Virus record (IMG/VR): IMGVR_UViG_3300013103_000043
Coordinates: 1 to 28,897 of that record
From: a virus
Strand: one strand, 5' to 3'
Length of the DNA: 28,897 bases
The translations under genes and the position numbers were made by a program. The notes below the pieces were generated by a model. That model ran no database searches and was not told the DNA's origin. It saw nothing but the letters and a program-made list of their open reading frames with translations. Positions 23,303 through 28,897 of this stretch are shown in pieces (the stretch's first letter is position 1; every line of letters starts with the position of its first letter).

Positions 23303-24085
23303 ATGTCAAATAATAAATATGAGAAATACACTACTTTCGACTCCCCTATTCCTTACAAATCATTGTTGATATATCCTGCCACGATGAGAGATTATTTTGA
23401 GTTTATGGCAAGTTCTCCTGTGTTATTGATGGATATATACAGTGTACCAGACCCAAAAATTCTTTCGATGAAATACTTAGAATATCTTTTTCACATAAAA
23501 GAATATGACGAAGAAACTAAGAAGGATTATTATCCTTATCTGAATCCTTTATATTTTTTGTTGAAATTGGTTTTGAGAATCGAAGATGGAGATGAAGATA
23601 ATAAGATAGAATTTTTCCAACCTGATGGAATGCCCACTATCCGTATAGGGAAGGATGTTTTTGATAAAAATGATTTTGAGGTAATTAGAGAAATAATAAT
23701 AGAGCAAAATTTGCTAAATCCTCCTAACCATAAAATAGACAAGAAGTTACGAGACTCTATGGCAGAAGCGAGAACTCTAAAAGCTAAGATGGGGGAAAGT
23801 AAGACATGCTCCATAGAAGACCAGATGACTGCTCTAATGACTGAAACATCCTTGAGAATGGAAGATATTTACAATATGACTATCCGAAGATTTTCTAAGG
23901 CTTTAGAGAGGGTTGATAATACTCTTCATTATAAAGTTTATTTGTCTGCTTCGATGAGTGGGATGGTAACATTTAAGGATAAGTCATTTATTAAACACTG
24001 GCTTGTGGACTTACAGAGAGACGAGTTAGATGAGTTGGTAGCTTACAATTCAATAGAAAATACAGTTACGAAAGGTAACTTATAA
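23303..24085 (+). CDS. Tail-region protein of unknown role, 260 aa
   Basis: Starts after AAAAGAGTAATTCT. It opens with SPIPYKSLLIYPATMRDYFE, then MASSPVLLMD and KYLEYLFHIKEYDEE, a set-up I associate with a conserved protein of long-tailed Bacillota phages encoded close to the tail tube. The rest is helical with a charged middle. A tail-assembly chaperone-like role has been supposed for this type; here the position before rather than after the tube leaves this open. No enzyme motif is seen. Confidence 0.5.
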   Translation: MSNNKYEKYTTFDSPIPYKSLLIYPATMRDYFEFMASSPVLLMDIYSVPDPKILSMKYLEYLFHIKEYDEETKKDYYPYLNPLYFLLKLVLRIEDGDEDNKIEFFQPDGMPTIRIGKDVFDKNDFEVIREIIIEQNLLNPPNHKIDKKLRDSMAEARTLKAKMGESKTCSIEDQMTALMTETSLRMEDIYNMTIRRFSKALERVDNTLHYKVYLSASMSGMVTFKDKSFIKHWLVDLQRDELDELVAYNSIENTVTKGNL

Positions 24086-24104
24086 ATTTTAGGAGGAAGA
24101 TATT

Positions 24105-25142
24105 ATGGCAAAACAATATTTTATGCCAAATGTAGCAAACGCAAGATTGTTCGATATGGAAGACAACCTTATTATGGTTGCCAAAACACTGCTTGATACG
24201 ACTTTTGATTTCACCGTTCAAGTGACAGACGTTAGAGCTGGGAAAGGGAATCCTTTGATTTATGCTCATTTTCATAGTCCTGAAGGAACTGTCGTATTAA
24301 CAGATGCACAATTTAACTTACAAATGTTGGCATCTACTGTGGGGTCTACCCTTACTACGGGTGCTAATGTATATACTCAAGAAGATGTAACTCTTGGAAC
24401 AGGTGGAACAGGAACAGTCACTGGAACTCCTCTTGCGATTCAAGGAACAGCACTTTATGGGTGGGTGACACATGATGGCGTAGATGCTGTAGAACGTGTC
24501 ACTTTTACGGGTTCAGGGTTCACGTCTTCCGTGGGAAGCGATGATGATGTTGTATGTGTTTATTATTTTGAAAACAACGCTTCTGCAAAACAACTTAGTA
24601 TATATTCGGATGTCGTCCCCGACACTTTGAGATTAGTCCTAGATGGCGACCTTGCCGAGAAATCAGATAGTTCTGCTGGAATTGTTGGAGAAGTACAGAT
24701 TATTGTTCCAAAATTGCAACTAGACGGAAACTTCAGTTTGGCAATGACCCCAGACGCTGTGTCTACGACTCCAATTAAGGGGAGAACTATTTCTGCGGAT
24801 AACAATGTTGCAGGGTGTTCAGCACAAGGTATTTTAGCTGAGATTACCAGAATTATTGATGACGCAGATTGGAAAGATTCTATAACTGGATTATCTATTT
24901 TGGGGGGTGATATTACATTGGCAGCCGCTGAAACAAAAGATATTGAAGTTATAGCTGTGTTGGATGACGGAACCACTAAGACTGTCCCAATTGCAGATTT
25001 GACTTATGCTTCATCGACTGTGGCTACAGCGACTGTGGTTTCTGGCACCGTAACCGCGGTGGCTACAGGGACGACTTACGTCAGCGCAACGGTAACTACT
25101 CATACTGACATGGATGCAAGTTGTTTGGTAACTGTTAGTTAA
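24105..25142 (+). CDS. Major tail tube protein with C-terminal BIG2 Ig domain
   Basis: A 345-aa protein after TTTTAGGAGGAAG. Residues 1-255 are beta-rich with tube-like elements (TFDFTVQVTDVRAGKGNPLI, then PDTLRLVLDGDL, then GEVQIIVPKLQLDGNFSLAM), matching the strand pattern of siphophage tube proteins that bring out capsid-like repeats such as VTDVRAG and the K-L-xG-NF-S-L core. Residues about 258-345 form a BIG2-type Ig domain (ITLAAAETKDIEVIAVLDDG, then SSTVATATVVSGTVTAVATG), a known decoration on tail tubes. Codon use is regular and a terminator-like hairpin follows, both fitting an abundant protein. A siphovirus-type non-contractile tail is suggested, as no sheath gene precedes it. Confidence 0.75.
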   Translation: MAKQYFMPNVANARLFDMEDNLIMVAKTLLDTTFDFTVQVTDVRAGKGNPLIYAHFHSPEGTVVLTDAQFNLQMLASTVGSTLTTGANVYTQEDVTLGTGGTGTVTGTPLAIQGTALYGWVTHDGVDAVERVTFTGSGFTSSVGSDDDVVCVYYFENNASAKQLSIYSDVVPDTLRLVLDGDLAEKSDSSAGIVGEVQIIVPKLQLDGNFSLAMTPDAVSTTPIKGRTISADNNVAGCSAQGILAEITRIIDDADWKDSITGLSILGGDITLAAAETKDIEVIAVLDDGTTKTVPIADLTYASSTVATATVVSGTVTAVATGTTYVSATVTTHTDMDASCLVTVS

Positions 25143-25181
25143 TATCTATACTTGACAAATTAAGAAATTTATAAAAAATAA

Positions 25182-25228
25182 AAGAATGGAGATGTGTTGT
25201 AAAAAGCAGGTCTCCATTCTTAATTTTA
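25182..25228 (+). terminator. Terminator-like hairpin behind the tail tube gene
   Basis: AAGAATGGAGA (25182-25192) pairs perfectly with TCTCCATTCTT (25211-25221), loop 18 nt, followed by AATTTTA. The short T-run makes partial termination likely. Upstream, TTGACA at 25153 is a -35-like hexamer, but the nearest TATAAA is only 12 nt away, so no promoter is called. Confidence 0.55.
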
Positions 25229-25253
25229 TAGGCTAGAGGAGGTGTTGAGTCTC

Positions 25254-25451
25254 ATGGAAAATAAGAAAGAAGTTAAAGATGAAGTTAAACCAGCAAAAAA
25301 GAAGTATATCGCAAAGACTAAACAAAAAATGGGGACTGTGGTATTAGTAAAACCTAATGCGTTAATTGTAGAAGTAGGTGGTCACAACACACAAATCTCT
25401 ATTCTCGGTTTCGAGAATGTTAAAATTGGCGATAAAATTAAAATGAGTTAG
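25254..25451 (+). CDS. Small basic protein with S1/KOW-like beta barrel, 65 aa
   Basis: The ATG at 25254 is used because GAGGAGG lies 11 nt before it; GTG/TTG codons just upstream overlap the ribosome site. A Lys/Glu-rich tail (residues 1-28) is followed by GTVVLVKPNALIVEVGGHNT, then ILGFENVKIGDKIKM. This is the pattern of a small five-strand barrel of the S1/OB or KOW class with a final V-x-GD-x-I turn. Such domains bind RNA, DNA or protein. Its role in the phage is unknown. It stands alone behind the tube terminator. Confidence 0.6.
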   Translation: MENKKEVKDEVKPAKKKYIAKTKQKMGTVVLVKPNALIVEVGGHNTQISILGFENVKIGDKIKMS

Positions 25452-25470
25452 GCGTGAGGAAATAAAAATA

Positions 25471-25797
25471 ATGAACACATCAGGCACACAATTTATATCT
25501 TTATACTTATCTATATTCTTTTTTGTTGTCTGCATGATTCATCTATTTCTACCAGATAGAAGAAGAGAATTCAAGTGGGTTTATGGAATGACAGGAATTG
25601 GTTTGCTTGGCGGAATAATCTTTTATATTTATATACTATTTTTTGATTATGCTGGACATTCTATGTCAGCCTTTCTCAGGTCATTCCAAATAGTTTTATT
25701 CGGTGGATGGACGTTTATAACCCTCATCGAGAAAATCTTAGAAACAAGTGGATATAAAAATCTAAAACACAGGATACTTAAATATGGAGATAAGTAG
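25471..25797 (+). CDS. Small membrane protein with three transmembrane segments
   Basis: A 108-aa protein after GTGAGGAAATAAAAATA. Hydrophobic segments at about residues 8-27 (SLYLSIFFFVVCMIHLFLP), 40-59 (GIGLLGGIIFYIYILFF) and 70-87 (FQIVLFGGWTFITLI), with basic loops (DRRREFK) and a basic C-terminus. The size and layout fit a holin-class or accessory membrane protein. A separate LLH-type holin lies at 27446, so this could be an antiholin, a superinfection-exclusion protein or unrelated. It overlaps the next gene by 14 nt. Confidence 0.6.
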   Translation: MNTSGTQFISLYLSIFFFVVCMIHLFLPDRRREFKWVYGMTGIGLLGGIIFYIYILFFDYAGHSMSAFLRSFQIVLFGGWTFITLIEKILETSGYKNLKHRILKYGDK

Positions 25798-26251
25798 TGA
25801 AGTAGTGGGTACGCTCGTAGCATCGTTCATTGCTTTAATGATATGGTTGGTGAAGAAAGCCGTATCAAAGGATGAGACTATTGCAAATACAGACAACATA
25901 GATGGAGATACGATAAAGTCTCTTTCTGAGACAATCAAAACTCTTTCGGATACAGTGACGAAAAATTTAAAAGATACTGCTGATTTTAGAAAAATTGTAA
26001 ATGTTCAAGCTAAAAAAATAGCCAGCCTTGAAGAAGCCTATGCTATAATAGTTCGACAAAATGAAAGGTTGTCACAAGAAAATGCAGAAATGGAAGTGCG
26101 GATGATTGAATTAGAAAGAGAAAATGATAGGCTTAGAGAAATGTACGTTGATGGAAAAATAAAAGAAGTAAAGGATGAACAAGATGCCAAAGATGAGCAT
26201 GAACAAGACCAAGACGACCAAATCACAAGAGAAGCCCCAAGTGGAAATTAG
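25784..26251 (+). CDS. Single-span membrane protein with long coiled coil
   Basis: A 155-aa protein. Residues 5-24 form one membrane segment (VVGTLVASFIALMIWLVKKA). Residues about 45-130 are a coiled coil with heptads (LSETIKTLSDTVTKNLKD, then ENAEMEVRMIELERENDRL). The end is very acidic. The layout resembles hemolysin XhlA-type or cell-envelope anchored phage proteins with reversed orientation, and it overlaps a three-span membrane protein, so the two may act as a pair. The last 68 nt overlap the next gene in another frame. Confidence 0.6.
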   Translation: MEISSEVVGTLVASFIALMIWLVKKAVSKDETIANTDNIDGDTIKSLSETIKTLSDTVTKNLKDTADFRKIVNVQAKKIASLEEAYAIIVRQNERLSQENAEMEVRMIELERENDRLREMYVDGKIKEVKDEQDAKDEHEQDQDDQITREAPSGN

Positions 26252-26729
26252 TTTTGATTTAAAAGATTATGAAGTAAAGAAATATTTGACTATTCAAGAC
26301 CAGTTGGATATTATTGACTTTTATTCTAAAGTGTATTTTGGAAAAAGTGGAATTGAAATGAATTATTTTAAAGCAGAACTGGAAGCAGATTCTGCCCTTT
26401 TACAAGTATGTTTAGGAATAGATGTTCCAGCGAATGAAAAGTTTTATCTGTTTATGGATAACGTATACTCATCTGATTTAATTAATCGGTTGAAATTGAA
26501 AGTAGTTAATTATAACGATTTCTTCTTTCGCTTAGAATCCGCTATTTCTAAGAAAGAAGAATATAATAATTCTTTTAGAGGGATTTTTGATGGAGTATTA
26601 TCTTCCATCGGAGATTTGGACGGAGAAAAAGTAAAAAATGCGTTAGATAGTTTAAAAAATTTACAGGACGAAATGAAAGATTCTCCTTTTAAGGATTTGA
26701 TGGCTGAAGCTAAATATGAGACCAAGTAA
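26184..26729 (+). CDS. Putative tail-assembly protein, 181 aa
   Basis: The ATG at 26184 is chosen because AAGGA (26171-26175) lies 8 nt upstream; the in-frame ATG at 26175 overlaps that site, and ATGs at 26193 and 26199 are also possible. The first 18 residues are basic and disordered. Then comes a helical, acidic protein (VEISFDLKDYEVKKYLTIQD, then ELEADSALLQVCLGIDVP, ending NALDSLKNLQDEMK) with the look of a tail-assembly chaperone. A programmed frameshift with the preceding gene was considered but a -1 slip would not lead into this frame. Start overlaps 68 nt of the membrane protein gene. Confidence 0.5.
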   Translation: MPKMSMNKTKTTKSQEKPQVEISFDLKDYEVKKYLTIQDQLDIIDFYSKVYFGKSGIEMNYFKAELEADSALLQVCLGIDVPANEKFYLFMDNVYSSDLINRLKLKVVNYNDFFFRLESAISKKEEYNNSFRGIFDGVLSSIGDLDGEKVKNALDSLKNLQDEMKDSPFKDLMAEAKYETK

Positions 26730-26748
26730 CAAATAGGAAGGAAACAGA

Positions 26749-26925
26749 ATGAAGTCTAAAAGATTAAAGACTTGTCCAAAATGTAATGATTATATTAAGT
26801 TGATTGAAGTTAAAAAAAACAATGGACAGTATTCTATGGATTGTCCTAAATGTGGATTTAGACAAGTATTTAAAAAAAGGAAAAGAGTTAAGTATATTCC
26901 TTCAGATGAATACTTGGTAAAGTAG
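26749..26925 (+). CDS. Small zinc-ribbon protein, 58 aa
   Basis: A short gene preceded by GGAAGGAAACAGA with good spacing. The product begins MKSKRLKTCPKCNDY and has a second CPKCGF (residues 32-37), making a C-x2-C...C-x2-C zinc ribbon with 17 residues between the pairs, followed by a very basic stretch, KKRKRVKY. Such proteins bind nucleic acid or act as small regulators. It is flanked by tail-region genes, and its stop is 6 nt before the next start, so the two are probably co-translated. Confidence 0.75.
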   Translation: MKSKRLKTCPKCNDYIKLIEVKKNNGQYSMDCPKCGFRQVFKKRKRVKYIPSDEYLVK

Positions 26926-26931
26926 ATTTAA

Positions 26932-27423
26932 ATGAAAGATATTACAAGTCTTTCGGAATTAAATCTCTTGATGGAATCTGTTTTGAAAGAACTTCTCCAG
27001 AAAATTTCAAAAGATGTTCTCAAAGATTTTAAAGAAAAGTATATACAAAAGTATATATATGATTTAAATTATCCTAATGCAACTTATAAAAATGACGGGG
27101 TTAAATTTATAGATGTTTGGGATTTTGATGAACCTAAGAAATTGGCAAATTCAATGGTAACTGAAATGAAAGGGGATTGGACTAAAATGAAGTCTATGGA
27201 TACTTTATTTATCCATAGTTCATACAGCCCATTTGGAGAAGATAGTCGGCAAGATTTAGAAAGATATTTGAACAAAAATGGGGGAGACCCCTACAGGAAT
27301 TCAAAACCATATTGGAATATTTTTAAAACAGAATATGTCAATGGTGGAGGATTAAAAAAAGTTGTAGATAGGAACGCTAAAGCATTGGGCTTGGAAAATA
27401 GTGCTTCTGTTTCTTGGAATTAG
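26932..27423 (+). CDS. Putative neck/minor structural protein, 163 aa
   Basis: Starts 6 nt behind the zinc-ribbon gene without a strong ribosome site, so coupling to it is likely. The N-terminal half is a long helix (LSELNLLMESVLKELLQK, then DVLKDFKEKYIQKYIYDL). The rest has NATYKNDGVKFIDVWDFDE and a Gly/Asn-rich C-terminus. Phages encode proteins of this plan (HK97 gp10-like or neck proteins: helix, then a hydrated beta part) in the connector/tail region. The role is not certain. Confidence 0.5.
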   Translation: MKDITSLSELNLLMESVLKELLQKISKDVLKDFKEKYIQKYIYDLNYPNATYKNDGVKFIDVWDFDEPKKLANSMVTEMKGDWTKMKSMDTLFIHSSYSPFGEDSRQDLERYLNKNGGDPYRNSKPYWNIFKTEYVNGGGLKKVVDRNAKALGLENSASVSWN

Positions 27424-27445
27424 CGTATAAAAGGAGTTTATAAAA

Positions 27446-27862
27446 ATGGATTGGATTGAATTGTTACCACAGATTATAGATGTTTTTGAAGTATTTATTA
27501 TGGGTATTTTATGCTTGTCTTTGCCTTTTTTCTTGGTACAGGGAATTCGTTTTGTTTGGCACTGGGGCAATCGGTGGGCAGAAGAATTGAAAGCCTTTGA
27601 CCCTCATGTATATGATGTTGCTTCTTTCTTTGCAGTAGAGGCAGTCAAATATGCAGAACAAAAAGGACTTGGCAAAGAAGGAAAAGAAAAATTAGATTTA
27701 GCAGTTGCATATCTTGAGAGAGAACTGTATGAGCGTTTTGGTCTTGAGTTGGAATTGGAAGTTATTCAGGACAAAATAGAAGTCGCAGTTTTTGAGGTAT
27801 TTAATGAACTTAAGGGCTTGGAACTTATTGATGACTTAGAACTTCTAATAGAAGAAGAATAA
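27446..27862 (+). CDS. LLH-type phage holin
   Basis: A 138-aa protein after AAAAGGAG. One clear N-terminal membrane segment (residues about 13-34, VFEVFIMGILCLSLPFFLVQ) is followed by an amphipathic part with AVEAVKYAEQKGLGKEGKEK, then LDLAVAYLERELYERFG. The A-V-x-(Y/W)-A-E-Q signature and helix spacing fit the phage holin LLH family (superfamily 6). The C-terminus is acidic. It would form the membrane lesion that lets the endolysin reach the wall. No endolysin is visible in this window, and a terminator follows, so it would be encoded elsewhere. Confidence 0.7.
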   Translation: MDWIELLPQIIDVFEVFIMGILCLSLPFFLVQGIRFVWHWGNRWAEELKAFDPHVYDVASFFAVEAVKYAEQKGLGKEGKEKLDLAVAYLERELYERFGLELELEVIQDKIEVAVFEVFNELKGLELIDDLELLIEEE

Positions 27863-27875
27863 AAATTTAAATTAG

Positions 27876-27918
27876 AGAAAGGATGGACTGTAATTATAGT
27901 CTGTCCTTTCTTTTTTTT
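27876..27918 (+). terminator. Strong Rho-independent terminator
   Basis: AGAAAGGATGGACT (27876-27889) pairs over 14 positions (two G-T wobbles) with AGTCTGTCCTTTCT (27898-27911), directly followed by a run of Ts (eight counting the last of the stem). It ends the tail/holin transcript. The downstream resolvase gene has its own AAAGGAA ribosome site. Confidence 0.9.
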
Positions 27919-27933
27919 ATAAAGGAATTTATT

Positions 27934-28425
27934 ATGAAGAAAAAGAAAAAAGCGTATCTGCTTTCCTTGGACTTGTCTCTTAGCAATAGTGGATATACTG
28001 TTTTTGAATTTAATGCTGAAAAAAGCGATGCGAAACCCGTTGTGGTTGGAAGCATAAATACTAAGAAAATAAAGGCTCGTTCTAGTAAATTAAAATTCAT
28101 AGCAGATGAAATTATTAAGATAAAGAACAAATATAATCTTGTGGATGTAATAATTGAGGACGGGTTTTATAGATTCAAAGTACCCACCCTCGCCCTCTTT
28201 TCAGTAATTGGAGTTGTCCAGTATGTCTTAGATGGCATTCCGCAAAAACTCTATAAGCCGAACTCGATAAAGTTGACAGTAGGCGGAAGGGGTGAAGCTA
28301 CGAAAAAGGAAGTACTGGATGGAGTTTTGACTTATTTCAATTGGCTTGAGTTTGACAATTTTGACCAATCAGATTCCACTGCCGTTGGAATTAAACATCT
28401 AGTAGAAACGGGAATCTTAAAATGA
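27934..28425 (+). CDS. RuvC-like Holliday junction resolvase
   Basis: A 163-aa protein. The ATG at 27934 is chosen because AAAGGAA lies 7 nt before it and earlier in-frame starts fall in the terminator. RNase H-fold signature: LLSLDLSLSNSGYTVFE (first catalytic Asp), VDVIIEDGFY (Glu in strand 4), KPNSIKLTVGGRGEATKKEV (RuvC-typical loop and helix) and DQSDSTAVGI (last Asp pair). These are the four acidic positions of RuvC-type resolvases. It would cut branched DNA in replication or packaging. The stop overlaps the recombinase start as ATGA, so the two genes are coupled. Confidence 0.8.
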   Translation: MKKKKKAYLLSLDLSLSNSGYTVFEFNAEKSDAKPVVVGSINTKKIKARSSKLKFIADEIIKIKNKYNLVDVIIEDGFYRFKVPTLALFSVIGVVQYVLDGIPQKLYKPNSIKLTVGGRGEATKKEVLDGVLTYFNWLEFDNFDQSDSTAVGIKHLVETGILK

Positions 28426-28897
28426 GAAAGACATTTAGAAAAATAATCGTGACAGAAGATACATTAAAAAATATAAATCCTGAAAATAAAAAACTTCAAA
28501 AGCAGTTTTTACAGCACAAGAGTCTATCCGCATCCCCCACCACTATCAAAGGTTATGGGTCAGATTTAGACATATTCTTTTCTTATCTATATTTAGAACA
28601 AGAAAATTTATCTTTTATCGAATTAAAGAAATTTGATTTAATATCGTTTTTTACGTATGCAAAAGATGAACTCCAATTTGGTTCTTCCCGTTCAAATAGA
28701 TTGCGTTCGACTTTATCTTCGATGAGTATCTTTATTGAATCTGTATTGGATGACCAATATTCCGATTTTAAAAATATAGTTCTTTCGGCTGTTCAGTCTG
28801 TGCCGAAATCTCCAGAAAGAGAGAAGACAGTTTTTACAGATGAAGAAGTGGAAGATATGATAAGGCATTTTGAAAAGGACGATTTGCAAATTGCAAC
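28422..28897 (+). CDS. Tyrosine recombinase/integrase, N-terminal part (cut by window end)
   Basis: 158 residues are visible and the frame is open to the end of the window. The sequence SLSASPTTIKGYGSDLDIFF, then FIELKKFDLISFFTYAKDE, and SSRSNRLRSTLSSMSIFIES is the SAM-like core-binding domain of tyrosine recombinases (helical, Arg/Ser-rich, N-terminal to the catalytic part). EREKTVFTDEEVEDMI begins the catalytic domain. The catalytic Arg-His-Arg-Tyr residues lie outside the window, so activity cannot be judged. From memory, SPbeta carries such a protein (YomM) in its late region. It could integrate the phage or resolve genome multimers with the coupled RuvC-like enzyme. Confidence 0.75.
   Translation, partial: MRKTFRKIIVTEDTLKNINPENKKLQKQFLQHKSLSASPTTIKGYGSDLDIFFSYLYLEQENLSFIELKKFDLISFFTYAKDELQFGSSRSNRLRSTLSSMSIFIESVLDDQYSDFKNIVLSAVQSVPKSPEREKTVFTDEEVEDMIRHFEKDDLQIA

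Noticed and set aside
24563-24976. 137-aa open frame on the minus strand
   Set aside because: It is a shadow of the tail tube gene; all real genes are on the + strand and no ribosome site is present.
25153-25180. Host-type promoter with TTGACA
   Set aside because: The nearest TATAAA is 12 nt away, too close, and there is no good -10 at 16-18 nt.
25784-26729. Programmed frameshift joining two overlapping genes as in tail-assembly chaperones
   Set aside because: A -1 slip from the first frame does not enter the second, no slippery heptamer was found in the overlap, and the second gene has its own ribosome site.
1-28897. CRISPR array, insertion sequence or toxin-antitoxin pair
   Set aside because: No regularly spaced repeats, no transposase and no recognisable toxin-antitoxin gene pair were seen on either strand.

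Overview
This is a low-GC, gene-dense stretch of a large tailed-phage (or prophage) genome of the Bacillota. The reasons are strong AGGAGG-type ribosome sites before most genes, AT-rich codon use, every gene on the + strand with short gaps or overlaps, and a continuous run of head and tail genes. From memory, the order YonO-type RNA polymerase, HU-like protein, terminase, portal and later a tyrosine recombinase resembles the SPbeta group. The host genus cannot be read from the window.

Region 1 (1-6908), nucleic-acid enzymes. A helicase-like P-loop ATPase is cut by the window start and is followed by three small unknown genes. Next comes a single-subunit RNA polymerase of the QDE-1/YonO class whose gene is split by a group I intron (3931-5060). 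The intron sits inside the catalytic D-Y-D-G-D motif and carries a GIY-YIG/NUMOD3 homing endonuclease. A winged-helix-like, zinc-binding protein of unknown role follows.

Region 2 (6909-9736). An HU-like protein, a structured non-coding stretch, a tRNA-Pro(UGG), a terminator, two small virion-like proteins and a LamG-domain virion protein. A 173-nt non-coding segment closes the region. It holds a truncated tRNA-like element (acceptor stem plus T arm) and a pair of mutually exclusive hairpins.

Region 3 (9737-20228), packaging and head. A free-standing GIY-YIG protein with four zinc ribbons, a probable small terminase subunit, the large terminase, a second copy of the tRNA-like element, portal, fibre or decoration proteins, a protease-scaffold fusion with a nested scaffold start, a capsid accessory protein and the major capsid protein, which is followed by a perfect 14-bp hairpin.

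Region 4 (20248-27918), connector and tail. Connector, stopper and tail-terminator candidates, a tail tube protein with a C-terminal Ig-like domain followed by a terminator-like hairpin, small membrane and coiled-coil proteins, a zinc-ribbon protein, and an LLH-type holin followed by a strong terminator.

Region 5 (27934-end). A RuvC-like resolvase overlaps the start of a tyrosine recombinase that is cut by the window end.

The polymerase, the zinc/winged-helix protein and the HU-like protein are likely to form the phage's own late-transcription module, and the genes behind them are candidates for what it transcribes. The two most notable items are the intron placed in the polymerase active-site codons, with splice signals that can be worked out base by base, and the pair of truncated tRNA-like elements that share an internal G-rich motif but have different stems.
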